DNA of 64,000 bases from Simmondsia chinensis. Lineage: Eukaryota > Streptophyta > Magnoliopsida > Caryophyllales > Simmondsiaceae. Shown in pieces: positions 11,373-21,659 of the stretch. The notes under the pieces were generated by a model. The model worked only from the letters and a program-made list of their open reading frames with translations, had not been told where the DNA came from and searched no databases. The stretch's first letter is position 1; every line of letters begins with the position of its first letter. The stretch lies in the NCBI GenBank assembly GCA_018398585.1, contig JAGTTD010000008.1, forward strand, positions 27,085,208 to 27,149,207. The letters are read 5' to 3'. The translations under genes were made by a program, and so were the position numbers.

Positions 11373-12949
11373 ATGGAGGAGGAGATTGTGGGCGCATCAC
11401 ACGTGAAGGAGGAGAACCAGGGGAGACCGGAGACCCGTGCCAAAAAGACCAACAAGAAGGACCCGTCCCAATCTCGGGAGGCCCTTTCTAGTTTGGACAT
11501 GTGGGTTGCTCGGTTGGAGTTGGCCATGGGGGAGGTCCATGAACAATTGGACACCCTCGACACCTTGGAGGAGAATGTGGTGAAAATGGATGATAAAATC
11601 CATGAGACCGTCAAGAGTTTGGTTGAGGATCAACTTGACCGGATCTTGGACGCGGTATCCAGACTAAGGGAGGAGATCGACATTCTCAAGGCAGACACGG
11701 CCATGTGCAAGATCACCCTTGCTGGGGGATTCAGTGGGGTAATGCGGGTGGGGTACCGAGGGTCAAGGTACCCGACCCTCCTAATTTTGGGGGAAAAAGA
11801 AATGCCAAGGAGGTTGATAGTTTTCTTTGGAGCCTTGAACGTTATTTCGAGGCCCTAACGATCGATGATGGACCTTCTAAAATCAGTACCGCCACCATGT
11901 ATTTGGAGGGAGATGCCGCCCTTTGGTGGAGGAGACGCCATGGAGATATTGCCAAGGGGGTTTGCTCTATGGACACTTGGGAGGAGTTTATAAAAGACTT
12001 CAAGAGGAAATTCTTCCCCGAGAACGCCGAGGACCAAGCTATGAAGAGGCTTCGTGGATTGAAGCACACGGGTTCCATCCAGGAGTATGTCTCAGAGTTT
12101 CAATCTCTTATGCTTGAGGTTCCGGATTTGCCTGAGACAATCTGTCATTTCTACTTCATGGATGGCCTCCAACATTGGGCCGAAGTGGAGTTGAAGAGGC
12201 GCGGAGTCCATGACCTCGCGGGCGCCATTGCTGAAGCGGAGAGCTTGACCGAATACAAAAAGGAGTTCCCGAAGAAGAAAGACTCCAAAGGGAACAAGGG
12301 AAAAGGTGGGGGAGAAAAATCCCACAAGCCTTTTGCACACAAAGACAAAGGCAAGAGGCGGGAGGACAAACCGGACAAGCCTAAGAACCGGGATTGCTTT
12401 CTATGTGGAGGCCCTCATTACGTGAGAGAATGCCCTCAACGCAAAGCCTTGAATGCGTTTGTGGCAGCCCAAGAACAAGCGACCGAGGGTGCAGCCATGG
12501 GTGCCATACGCATGCTCGGGACCAGGTCGAGGGAGACACGCCTAAGCCCGGGTACCAGGCCACAGGCCCAGGACATTGGGTCCAGTAGCGGGCTTGACAA
12601 AGGCCCAGGAACGCAGGTCCGTGATAGGGCGCAGGTGCAGGCGCAGGACCGTGACAGAGGCCAGACGCTGGGACAGGCAGAGCCCAGGACACAGGCGCAG
12701 GGGCGCCCGAACCAGAAAACGAAGGCCCAGGGGAGGCCCGACCAGGCCCAGGTAGGCCCTCCACTACAAAACGGTGCCCAAGGAGGTGGGTCAGTCAGTG
12801 CCCAGGTATCGCGCCAGAAACAGGGGTTGATGTTTGTGAGTGCCGTGGTGAATGGAGTTGGGACCAAGGCCTTAGTTGATATCGAGGCCACGCACAACTT
12901 CATTTCAGCTCAGGAGGCAGCCAGACTCAGTGTGAGCCATACCAAGTAG
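11373..12949 (+). pseudogene. Chromovirus gag and protease region
   Basis: Translation plausibly starts at 11373 (MEEEIVGASHVKEE) with a coiled-coil-like N-terminus. The frame shifts between about 11700 and 11760, after which the capsid core is readable (FGGKRNAKEVDSFLWSLERY). A CCHC zinc knuckle, CFLCGGPHYVRECP, lies near 12395-12436, followed by a Gln/Gly/Pro-rich repetitive linker. The protease segment near 12820-12940 reads KALVDIEATHNFIS, where the active-site triplet is normally DTG or DSG. The catalytic Asp remains but the next two residues are changed, so the protease should be dead. A TAG stop at 12947-12949 separates it from the RT frame. Confidence 0.9.
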
Positions 12950-14756
12950 TTGGGATGGATGAAGACCGTCAATGCTTCATCCAAACCGATCCTTGGGGTG
13001 GCGCGCGTAGTGCCCGTCCAATTAGGGGATTGGCACGGTACCTTGGACTTGACGGTAGTGACCATGGATGACTTCAAGGTGGTGCTCGGAATGGATTTCC
13101 TTGACTCGGTGAAACCCTTGTCCTTCCCAAGGGATAATGTCATGGAGATCACCCAAAACCGGAGGAGCTATGCCGTGCCTTTGCCTAGGGAGAAGATGGA
13201 GGCCAAATTGCTCTCGGCCGTCCAACTCAAAAAGGGGGTTCGTAAGAAGCAGGTAATGTACATTGCTGCTTTGAGAGAAGAAAAGGGTACCGTGGATGAG
13301 GAGGTGCCCGAACAGGTGGGCAAGGTGTTGAACGAGTTTCAAGACGTTATGCCGCCCGAACTACCCAAGCAACTTCCACCAAGGAGGGAAGTTGACCATC
13401 ACATCGAGCTTGAGCCGGGATCAAGGCCGCCCGCCATGGCACCGTATCGCATGGCACCGCCCGAATTGGAGGAATTGAGGAGGCAACTCAAGGACCTTTT
13501 GGATGCCGGGTTCATAAGGCCCTCAAAGGTCCCTTATGGTGCTCCGGTTTTATTTCAAAAGAAGCATGACGGGTCTTTGAGGGTGTGTATTGACTACCGA
13601 GCCCTTAACAAGATAACCGTGAAGAACAAGTACCCTATCCCTCTTGTTGCCGACTTGTTCGATAGGCTTGGGAAGGCCCGTTACTTCACCAAGCTTGATT
13701 TGAGGAGGATCGCGGCCGGGGATGAGCAAAAGACCGCATGTGTGACACGCAATGGGGCATACGAGTTCTTAGTGATGCCGTTCGGATTGACCAATGCTCC
13801 CGCCACTTTTTGCACATTGATGAACGAGGTCTTGAAGCCCTTCCTTGATCGGTTTGTGGTTGTCTACCTTGATGACATTGTTATATACAGCGAGTCATTG
13901 GAGGAGCATGTCGAGCACTCAAGGAGAACCAACTCTATGTGAAGAAGGAGAAGTGCTCCTTTGCTCAAGAGGAGGTTTCTTTCCTTGGCCATCACATAGG
14001 CCAAGGGAGGATTCGCATGGATTCCGCCAAAGTTTGAGCCATTGAGGAGTGGGAACCTCCACGGGGAGTTAGTGAGCTAAGGTCCTTCTTGGGCCTAGTT
14101 AACTACTATCAGAGGTTCATCAGGGGGTATTCCGCCAAAGCCTCACCTCTAACCGACTTCCTCAAGAAGAAGACCATGTGGCATTGGGATGAAAAATGCC
14201 AAAGAGCTTTTGAGGGGTTGAAGAAAGCCATAACCGAGGAGCCGGTCCTACGTTTGCCCGACTTTGAGCTTCCCTTTGAAGTTCACACAAATGCCTCCGA
14301 TTATGCCATTGGGGGCGTACTCATGCAAGAGAGACATCCCATCGCCTTTGAGTCTCGGAAGCTCAACGACACCGAGCGTCGCTCTGCCACCCACGACAAG
14401 GAGATGACGGCCATCATCCATTGTCTAAGGGTGTGGCGTCACTACTTGCTCGGAGGGAGGTTTGTGATAAAGACCGACAACATCGCAACGAGTTATTTTC
14501 AAAATCAGAAAAAGTTGAGTCCAAAGCAAGCTCGTTCGCAAGACTTCCTAACCGAATTCAACTATGGGATGGAATACCAGCCGGGCAAGGCCAATGTAGT
14601 GGCCGACGCCCTTAGCCACAAGGGGATGCTTGCCCACATCAGTGCCGCACACGGGACCATCCGGGACAGGGTCCGAGAAGGCATGACACGGGACAACTTA
14701 GCCCAGAAACTGTTGAAGCTTGCTGCCGAGGGTAAGACACAGAGATTTTGGTAGAA
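12950..14756 (+). pseudogene. Chromovirus reverse transcriptase and RNase H
   Basis: The RT fingers region reads through [20 protein letters not shown] and [18 protein letters not shown]. The catalytic YLDD box is intact at 13865-13876. The conserved stretch after TKLDLR is shortened ([10 protein letters not shown], where relatives have about five or six more residues including GY.QV), an internal deletion. The frame shifts near 13925. In the new frame the connection domain appears ([17 protein letters not shown]), interrupted by a TGA at about 14036. RNase H follows ([16 protein letters not shown], then the Glu- and Asp-bearing blocks to about 14.6 kb). A further one-base shift at about 14750 leads into the integrase frame. 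Confidence 0.92.
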
Positions 14757-16103
14757 GACGGTCTCTTACTCACAGTGGGTAACCGGGTTTTCGTCCCAAA
14801 GTGGGAAAACTTGAGGCGTGACCTTCTCAAGGAGTGTCATGACTCGCACTGGGCTGGGCATCCGGGGATAGAGAGGACCGTGGCACTTTTGGAGGAGTAT
14901 TATTATTGGCCGAGAATGAGGGACGACGTGGAAGCCTATGTCAAGACGTGTCTTGTGTGCCAAAAAGACAAGGCCGAACAAAGAATGCCAGCCGGGTTGC
15001 TCGAGCCACTTCCCATGCCGAACCAACCATGGGAGAGTGTTTCCATGGATTTCATTTCCGCTTTGCCGAAATCAGAAGGGTGTGGGTCGATCACGGTTGT
15101 GGTCGACCGATTCTCTAAATATGGGACGTTCATTCCCGCGCCCAAGGACTGCACCGCAAGTGAAGCTGCTCGTTTTTTCCTCAAGTACGTTTTGAAGTAT
15201 TGGGGATTACCGAGAAGCATCGTTAGTGATCGAGACCCGAGATTCACGGGTAAGTTCTGGGCCGAGCTGTTCAAGTTGATGGGTTCAAGCCTCCACTACT
15301 CTACGTGCTTTCATCCACAGACCAATGGGCAAACAGAATGGGTGAATGCTTTATTGGAGCTATATCTGAGACATTATGTGGGGGCCAACCAGAGGAATTG
15401 GGTAACACTGATCGACATTGCCCAATTTTCATACAATCTTCACAAGAGCGAGTCAATGGGCCATAGTCCCTTCGAGCTCGTTACTGGACAACAGCCTTTG
15501 ACTCCACAAGCCGTTGCGACCAAGTACACAGGGAGCAGCCCCGCCGCGTATCAAGCTGCAAAAGGGTGGAACAAGAACCTAGACATTGCCAAGGCCCATC
15601 TCGACAAAGCCGCACATAAGATGAAAAAGTGGGAGAACAAGAAGAGGAGGTTCCTAGAGTTCCAAACCGGGGACTTGGTGATGGTGAAACTCTTACCGCA
15701 GCAATTCAAGACCCTACGGAAGGTGCACAAAGGTCTAGTTCGTAGGTACGAAGGTCCTTACCCGATTCTCGCTAGGGTTGGGAAGGTTTCTTACCGTGTT
15801 GAACTTCCGCCACAGATGAAGATCCATCCCGTTTTTCATGTGAGCATGTTGAAGTCGTACAATGGGGATGATCAAGATCCAAGTCGGAATGAGTCGAACC
15901 GGGCACCAACAGCCGTAACCCCATCATTTGACAAAGAAGCAACCGAGATCCTTGCCGACAGGGTCGTGAGACGAAGGGGAGTGCCAAGGTATACCGAATA
16001 CTTGGTTCGTCGGAAAAATCTTCCGGAGCACGAAGCCACTTGGGAGAAGGAAGAGGATCTGTGGCAGTTCAAGAACGTGATCAAGACATTCAAAGCCGCC
16101 TAG
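14748..16103 (+). CDS. Chromovirus integrase with chromodomain (open frame)
   Basis: A 451-codon open frame holds the whole integrase. The HHCC zinc finger ([14 protein letters not shown] through [10 protein letters not shown]) is followed by the D,D35E core: the first Asp in [11 protein letters not shown], the second in [13 protein letters not shown], the Glu in [12 protein letters not shown]. The tail contains the [16 protein letters not shown] block and a chromodomain ([22 protein letters not shown]) that in this family can steer insertion to marked chromatin. The frame is intact although the upstream gag-pol is broken. It is normally part of a polyprotein, so the ATG at its start is incidental. 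It could still serve in trans only if expressed and processed. Confidence 0.93.
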   Translation: MVEDGLLLTVGNRVFVPKWENLRRDLLKECHDSHWAGHPGIERTVALLEEYYYWPRMRDDVEAYVKTCLVCQKDKAEQRMPAGLLEPLPMPNQPWESVSMDFISALPKSEGCGSITVVVDRFSKYGTFIPAPKDCTASEAARFFLKYVLKYWGLPRSIVSDRDPRFTGKFWAELFKLMGSSLHYSTCFHPQTNGQTEWVNALLELYLRHYVGANQRNWVTLIDIAQFSYNLHKSESMGHSPFELVTGQQPLTPQAVATKYTGSSPAAYQAAKGWNKNLDIAKAHLDKAAHKMKKWENKKRRFLEFQTGDLVMVKLLPQQFKTLRKVHKGLVRRYEGPYPILARVGKVSYRVELPPQMKIHPVFHVSMLKSYNGDDQDPSRNESNRAPTAVTPSFDKEATEILADRVVRRRGVPRYTEYLVRRKNLPEHEATWEKEEDLWQFKNVIKTFKAA

Positions 16104-16128
16104 ACATTGTCGGGGACGACGATGGCTT

Positions 16129-16141
16129 AGGTGGGGGAGAG
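16129..16141 (+). promoter_or_regulatory. Polypurine tract of the chromovirus
   Basis: A purine-rich run, AGGTGGGGGAGAG, lies directly before the 3' LTR, the expected site for plus-strand DNA priming. Confidence 0.85.
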
Positions 16142-16695
16142 TGTCACCCACCGACTATTTACGATATTTATTTATGTAATTTTTCGATTTTTATTTCTTG
16201 ACGTATTTCGTTGTAGCTTGTAATTAGGAAAATATTTGTAAGAAGCAAGCTTATTTGGAGCAAGGGCCAAACCGTGAGCCACCCTACCCAAATACACTTG
16301 CTTCCCCTTTTGTAGAAGTTGACTTAGTTTTAATTAATGAGCCTCCCATGAGCCACCAACAGGCTGTACGGTCAGCAGCCAAGGGAGACAACATAGGACA
16401 CTTTGTACAATCTTTTTACTTTTTTGTCCTTTGCTTTATTTGTGTATAAATATAGGTGAAATGCAATAGAAGGGATCATCCAATTTCCAACCAAAATATT
16501 TTTATCTTCCATTCTCTCTCTCTCTCTAACCGTGCCTTCCTCTTCTCTTTATTTCCATTGTAATATTCTTCCAAAACATAAAACCGGGGCATTTTTATAC
16601 TTGGGTTCGGGGTTGGCCTGACTTGACGAGGTACTTCGGAAGTGAAGTCGAGTGGCATCGCGGTTTTGACATAGTGAACTTGTCATCCCGTGACA
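16142..16695 (+). repeat. 3' LTR of the chromovirus
   Basis: Near-identical partner of 10776-11330, beginning TGTCACCC and ending GTGACA. It is followed by GCGT, completing the AGCGT target duplication. Confidence 0.95.
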
Positions 16696-18025
16696 GCGTG
16701 CTCCTCCACATTCCTGTCACTGTATTCAACATTGGACGGAGCAGAAGGCATGAGTCCAATGAGGGGCTTGTTATTCCCTCTATTGGGTCCTTCAAGAACT
16801 ATATAACACCAAGCACTCAAAGTTAAAACCTATCGCATATGTCACAATCTATTACAGAATTGATCACTTCCAAATTTTATCATGTATTACCTTGACATCA
16901 CTGAAAGATTTATATTCTTGAAGAATGTACCCTCTCTTAGCCTTCACTTCTACATCTATCCAAAATCAGCAACGAGATTCGTCCGAATTGACCGGGGCAT
17001 CGAAACGTGTCCATCGATTGAGTACTCGCAAAAGAAAATGTAGTACATGTAACAAAATAAGAGAAATTAGACCATATATTATGTAGAAATACAATAATAA
17101 TTAAGAAATGCGCTTGCCATGAATAAAAATAAGTACATCCATTTAGTCTTTTCTTGTTCCTTCTATATTCCAAAACCCCTCTACAATTCCTCTATATACA
17201 ATTTTTGCCCAATTTATTCGCGATGTCTTATTGGTGTTGATTGCGAGATTGAACCACGACTTCTTTGGGTTGAGTCTCACGGCTGGAACAAAAATGCAAT
17301 CAATGCATAAAGCACCACCAACACTTTGAATCGGTCATCAGCGTTACCGTGTGTGACTAGTGCTTCTTCCATTTGACTGCATGTCCAACCGCCAAACTCT
17401 TTGTACAAGCTATTCAGCCTTGGTTCATCTCCGCAATCGTCAATCTCAATACCATGGTTTTTAAATCCCAAAAGTACCTCGACATCTAATTAGGTCAAAA
17501 ATATTTTCTTATTTGAAACGGTCAAAATTTGCGACATCGGGCCAAAATTGTCGACTACACTTAAACACATATTCATATTTATTTTGGTGCACTTTATGTG
17601 CACCAAAGCACCCAAGCCCAAAGCTTCAATGGCAGTCCTCTTATCTTCGGACAATCGCTTCATCAATTCGATTACACGTTGCGGTGCGCAACGTGTATAT
17701 ACCTGAATATCACTAAGTATAATTAGTTTCAAATGTATAATAAAAGAACTAGTAAAATTTTTCAACATGTATTACCCTGAACTTGGACGAGTCTTAAAAT
17801 TTTCGACTTCGGTACAATCTTGAGTGATTCTTTGACTCAAGAATGTATGTTCTTTCTTCTCTTTGAACAAAGTCTTCCATACTTTGCTCCCCCTCTTTAC
17901 CCACTACAATAGTAAACATAATCAATCAATTAATTATGAAAAACGTCACATTATTTGAAATTAATACTAAATAGCTTTGGTTTTACATTTTTTTCATCTA
18001 TCGCTCCTGTTTGATTGCTCTCCAT
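16696..18025 (-). pseudogene. ULP1-like gene, 5' part
   Basis: The upstream half of the interrupted ULP-like gene. A start codon at 18025 (MESNQTGAIDEK) is followed by a GT donor-like site. A TTGTAG acceptor-like site near 17908 leads to an exon reading GSKVWKTLFKEKKEHTF, ending near 17780 at a GGTAATAC donor. The next exon begins at about 17701 (YTRCAPQRVIELMKRLSEDK, then IEALGLGALVHIKCTKINM). This resembles the N-terminal plant domain found upstream of MULE-borne ULP peptidases (a basic helix, then GFG.L...C.....C.WLV). A further exon at 17471-17277 reads IEIDDCGDEPRLNSLYKEFG and ADDRFKVLVVLYALIAFLF. The gene continues into 16.7-16.85 kb and resumes past the chromovirus at 10775. Splice sites are my reading, not tested. 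Confidence 0.7.
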
Positions 18026-18229
18026 CTTCTTTTTTTTCACTACAAAATAGAATAAGAACCATTAGTTTTATCCTATAGGTGCAATGAATAACACAAGATA
18101 AAATGATCCTCACCAAAATATAGCAAACGCATTTCTTGGCCTTTTATTGCCCATTTATCTTCTAAGTTCTTTGTCTCTAAATCACTAGTCACCAATAAAC
18201 AAGATTTTCATTAGTAAACTAGTTTATCA
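18026..18229. promoter_or_regulatory. Upstream region of the ULP-like gene
   Basis: About 200 bp between the putative ATG and the inverted repeat. MULE genes are commonly driven from their terminal repeats, so the promoter is expected here or in the repeat. No clear TATA box is evident. Confidence 0.35.
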
Positions 18230-18804
18230 ACAAATAACCACAAATGAAGCCAAATATAAGCCAAACAAGCAAAACTTAACAAAACCCACTACAACATCAA
18301 CAAGAAATTTCAATCCTAACCAACTATTACTCATAAAAATCCATATAAACTCAAATAAAATGAGAAAATCTAGTTTAGAGAAAAGAAATGACTAACTTAT
18401 AACACACACAAGGATGATCAGCATGCATTTTGTTGTAGTACAAGCCAAATAACCACAAACGAAGCTAAATACAAGCGAAACAAGCAAAACTCAATAAAAC
18501 CCACTACAACACTAACAAGAAACCTATTAATTATAAAAATCTAGGTTAGAGAAAAGAATTGACTAACTTATAATACACAAAAAGATGATCGGCATGGATT
18601 TTGTTGTATTAGAAGAAAAAGAGAGAAAACAAACCCCAACTCCAGTAAAAACATCTAAATCAAGTAAAAAATATGAAAATATAATCTTAAGCTACATTCT
18701 TGGTTATAAAATATTAAAAAATTACTAAAAATTAGTGGTATAGAGTATGAGATTGAGATATAAGAGGAGATAGTAAGCAAACCCTAACAATGGAGTTGAA
18801 ATAG
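18230..18804 (-). repeat. Right inverted repeat of the MULE-like element, with internal duplication
   Basis: Reverse complement of the window's first 290 bases with scattered changes. It is longer than the left copy because a block of about 170-200 bp is tandemly repeated (about 18233-18430 and 18452-18610), each starting with a CAAATGAAGCCAAATA-like motif and ending with GATGATC[AG]GCATG. The outer end continues into GA-rich DNA (18860-18940) and array 5. Confidence 0.8.
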
Positions 18805-18959
18805 CCATAGATCGCTAATAGGTTCACCGCGGTGGCTAGACGGTCTTCGTTTACCGAATTTGAGAGAGAGAAAGAGAGTACGAGCGCGATGAGAGAGAGG
18901 GAGTACGTGAGAGAGAGAGAGAGAGGGAGAGCACGCGAGTAGGTACGTTTTCAGTTATT

Positions 18960-19690
18960 TTGAGTACCTTGATTGTGTGTCGACACACACACTCTGTGTG
19001 TCGACACACAGAATCCAGAAGCGAAACAGGGTGCCTTTGTGTCAACACATCGATTTTCTATGTCGAAACACAATATATGTACTCAGAATCACCACTATGT
19101 ACTCAAAATCACCAATATTGTACTCGAATTGACCAACCATGTACTCAAAATCACCAACTATATACTCAAATGCAGAAGCAATGCCTGGTGCTTGTGTGTC
19201 GACACACAGAATCAGTGTGCCGATACACAACCTATGTACTCGAAATCACCACCATGTACTAAAAATCACCAATCATGTACTCAATATCACCAGTAGTGTA
19301 CTCAAATTGACCAACAATGTACTCAAAATCACCAACCCTGTACTCAAATCCAGAAGCAATGCCCTTTTGTCTCAACACACAATATCTGTGTGTCGAAAAC
19401 ACCACCTATGTACTTAAACTCACCAATAATGTACTCAAAATCACCCATATACTCAAACTCACCATCACTCAAAATCAGGTGTGTGTTGACACACAGATTA
19501 CATGTATCGACACACAAAGTCCCGAAAACAATCGAAGTGCCTAAGTGTGTCGACATACAGGGACTGCAAGTCAACATGTGTCGACATACAGGGACTGCAT
19601 GTCGACACACATGATACATGTACTCAAAATCACCACCCATATCCTCAAATTCACCATCCATGTACTCAATATCTCCACGCTTTTACTTAA
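18960..19690 (+). repeat. ACTCAAAATCACC / TGTGTCGACACACA array 5
   Basis: Palindromes near 18976, 18995 and 19196, with variants near 19485, 19508 and 19605, separated by runs of TGTACTCAAAATCACCA. A higher-order unit of about 120 bp is suggested by repeats of CAGAAGCAATGCC (near 19175 and 19352) and CAGAA-GCGAAACAGGGTGCC (19014). Confidence 0.85.
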
Positions 19691-19701
19691 GATCACAACC
19701 A

Positions 19702-20227
19702 CCCACAACAACAACAACAGTCCCAATGCCTCAAGGGCTCTCGTGTACACAGGGTCTAGGAGGGATAGGATATACGCAGCCTTATCCCCTCAGGGTGAGA
19801 ACCTGATGAGAGGATGTTTTCGATGACCCCCAACCTGATAGTTGATAGGTGAGAAGGGCATGTAAGTAGAGCATGCACAGCATATATGAAAAACATTTAA
19901 AGTGTAGGGATCATAAAAAGCATGTAAAGCATGTGAGCATGTAGGCAAGTAAGCATGGAAGCATGGAAGCGAATAAGCATGTAATCATGAAAACCTATAG
20001 GCATGGGAGCATAGCAGCCCGAGCAAAAGGGAAAAGCAAACAAGCAAAATGGGGAAAGATCTTACATACAACACACTGCAACAAATAGAGAGAGTATAAT
20101 GTACATAGAGATAGAGAGAGATAAAGTGGAGGGAGAGAGAGAGAGGGAGGGAGGAAGAGAAAGTAGATAGAGAGAGCTAGCTTACGCGTGCTCCATATTC
20201 CTACACCGCTAAATCAGGTACCCCTAT
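19702..20227 (-). mobile_element. RTE-LINE 3' end inserted in the array
   Basis: Starts with ACAACAACAACA (the reversed TTG tail) and CCTCAAGGGCTCTC, then the typical RTE tail motif GATATACGCAGCCTTA. The same tail is seen at 57.65-57.79 kb. The inserted stretch also includes an AGCATG-rich segment (19860-20010) and GA repeats (20090-20180). TACTTAAGATCACAACC occurs on both sides (19685-19701 and 20227-20243), so it may be a 17-bp target duplication. Because it also resembles an array unit this is not certain. Confidence 0.7.
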
Positions 20228-20665
20228 ACTTAAGATCACAACCCATGTACTTAAAATCACAATCCATGTAAAATTGTATTATATTATCCGTTAAGTTCAT
20301 GCAATATTAATGAATTGTATGATTATACAAAATTAAGATTCTATGTAAGATATTATCGGTCAATAGTTGTGAAATCGTAGAATGATATGATTTTAAGCGT
20401 CAAATCAGGGGTTTTTACTCTAAAATAACTAATTATTAGAAATCATCATCCACTTTCATACGTAACATCATTTTTAGTTTCTATTGTATCTAATATACTT
20501 ATACACTTGTATATTATGTTAATAATGTATCTAAAACCACCACCCATATACTCAAATTCACTATTCACTCAATATTACTACTCATGTGCTCACTCTTTTA
20601 CTCAAATTCACCATTCACTCAATATTTCTACTCATGTAGTCAAAATCACCACCCTTGTACCCAAA
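20228..20665 (+). repeat. Worn continuation of array 5
   Basis: CTTAAAATCACAA and ACTCAAATTCACCATTCACTCAAT units resume after the LINE fragment and fade out near 20660. This may be close to the outer end of the MULE-like element, but no terminus is recognisable. Confidence 0.6.
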
Positions 20666-21300
20666 AATTTGTATAATTATGTTTAGTATTTTTATAAATA
20701 GCATTAGGTATATAAAATTAATTAACATTTATTAATTTTAATCACTTAATTTATTTTCCAACGATAAATTTATAATTTATTATATCATTACTATTATATT
20801 TAAATTATTTATAAACATATAATTATCCTAATTAATTAATATATAAAGTTATTTATTTTTATATAAAATACATTAATAATTGAAATTAAAAAATATATAT
20901 ATTTTGAAAAATATACATTAATAATTAAAGACTCCACAAAATCAAGGGTAATATATGTTGAAAAATATCATATAAACACATTTAGGGGTAATATCCGAGG
21001 ATCACCCATCTTAGTGCAGCTCTAGTCCAAGCACATTTAGCAAAAAAGATCTGCTAAATAATAACCAATAAATGCTAAATGACAAGATATAGGAGTGATA
21101 AATTCTCAAATAAAAAGTAGCCATATTTTATAATTAAAGTATATTTAAACCTATTTCTTAAATCATTAAATAGAAAAGATCATCAAATACAATTTGTTCC
21201 TGTATGTATTTGTTACTTTTTGATAAAAAAATGAACTTTTTGCTTAATATTCGATCTTCCGTGGCAAAGTCAAGCTGCACTTTTTGCGCTTTTTAACCCA
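20666..21300. other. AT-rich spacer upstream of ELF4, no gene
   Basis: Very AT-rich, with many TTAATTA and ATATATA runs and no coding frame. A few ELF4-distal regulatory sites could be here, but none stands out. Confidence 0.5.
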
Positions 21301-21304
21301 CCCT

Positions 21305-21330
21305 AAAATATCTCCCGGTTTAGATATTTT
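21305..21330. promoter_or_regulatory. Pair of inverted evening elements in the ELF4 promoter
   Basis: AAAATATCT at 21305-21313 and its exact reverse complement AGATATTTT at 21322-21330, separated by 8 bp. Evening elements are bound by the MYB-like clock factors CCA1, LHY and the RVEs, and give evening-phased expression, as known for Arabidopsis ELF4. They lie about 115-140 bp upstream of the TATA box. Confidence 0.8.
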
Positions 21331-21403
21331 CTCATTTCCAACTCTCACTCTCATTCCACGAGCGTGTAAAACACCTCAATAACTCCTCCCATTCTCCTTC
21401 TCA

Positions 21404-21410
21404 CACGCGC
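21404..21410 (+). promoter_or_regulatory. FHY3/FAR1 binding site (FBS) in the ELF4 promoter
   Basis: CACGCGC is the exact FBS motif recognised by FHY3 and FAR1, which together with HY5 activate ELF4 in Arabidopsis. It lies about 36 bp upstream of the TATA box. The motif match is seen; binding is inferred. Confidence 0.65.
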
Positions 21411-21445
21411 TTTCTCCTCCTGTGGATTCTCGCTCCTCCACCTCT

Positions 21446-21453
21446 CTATATAA
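21446..21453 (+). promoter_or_regulatory. TATA box of ELF4
   Basis: CTATATAA in a pyrimidine-rich context, about 210 bp before the start codon. Transcription would begin near 21480, giving a leader of about 180 nt. Confidence 0.75.
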
Positions 21454-21530
21454 CTTTCCTTCCCCCTCTGCATAGAAACCCAGGGCACCAAAACAAACCA
21501 ATAAACAAAAGAAAAAGAAAATCAAATTCA

Positions 21531-21551
21531 ATGGCTTCTGCATCAATCTAA
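21531..21551 (+). promoter_or_regulatory. Short upstream ORF in the ELF4 leader
   Basis: ATG at 21531 opens a six-codon frame (MASASI) ending at TAA 21549-21551, 108 nt before the ELF4 start. If the transcript starts near the predicted site, ribosomes meet this first and must reinitiate. The context AAATTCAATGG is moderately favourable, with A at -3 and G at +4. Confidence 0.5.
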
Positions 21552-21659
21552 GCAATTTGAATTCGATTTTTCGACTTTTTGTTGATTTTTTTTTTTTTTT
21601 GATTTTTCGAGAGAGAAAGTACCTGTACGACATCGCTGAACTCCTCGATTGAATCGAGC

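Larger units (their letters stand above)
10776..16695 (+). mobile_element. Ty3/gypsy chromovirus, complete structure, decayed coding
   Basis: A 5.92-kb LTR retrotransposon on the plus strand. LTRs of 555 and 554 bp begin TGTCA and end TGACA. A tRNA-Met-type primer site, gag, protease, RT, RNase H, integrase and a C-terminal chromodomain follow in gypsy order. The target duplication is AGCGT (10771-10775, and 16695-16699 if the last A of the LTR is shared). By eye the two LTRs differ at about 15 positions, implying a fairly recent but not new insertion. It landed in the ULP-like gene in the opposite orientation. Frames shift at about 11.7, 13.93 and 14.75 kb, and stops occur at about 12947 and 14036, so it cannot move on its own. 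Confidence 0.95.

Noticed and set aside
12381..12903. Minus-strand Pro-rich protein
   Set aside because: It is the antisense shadow of the repetitive linker in the chromovirus gag.
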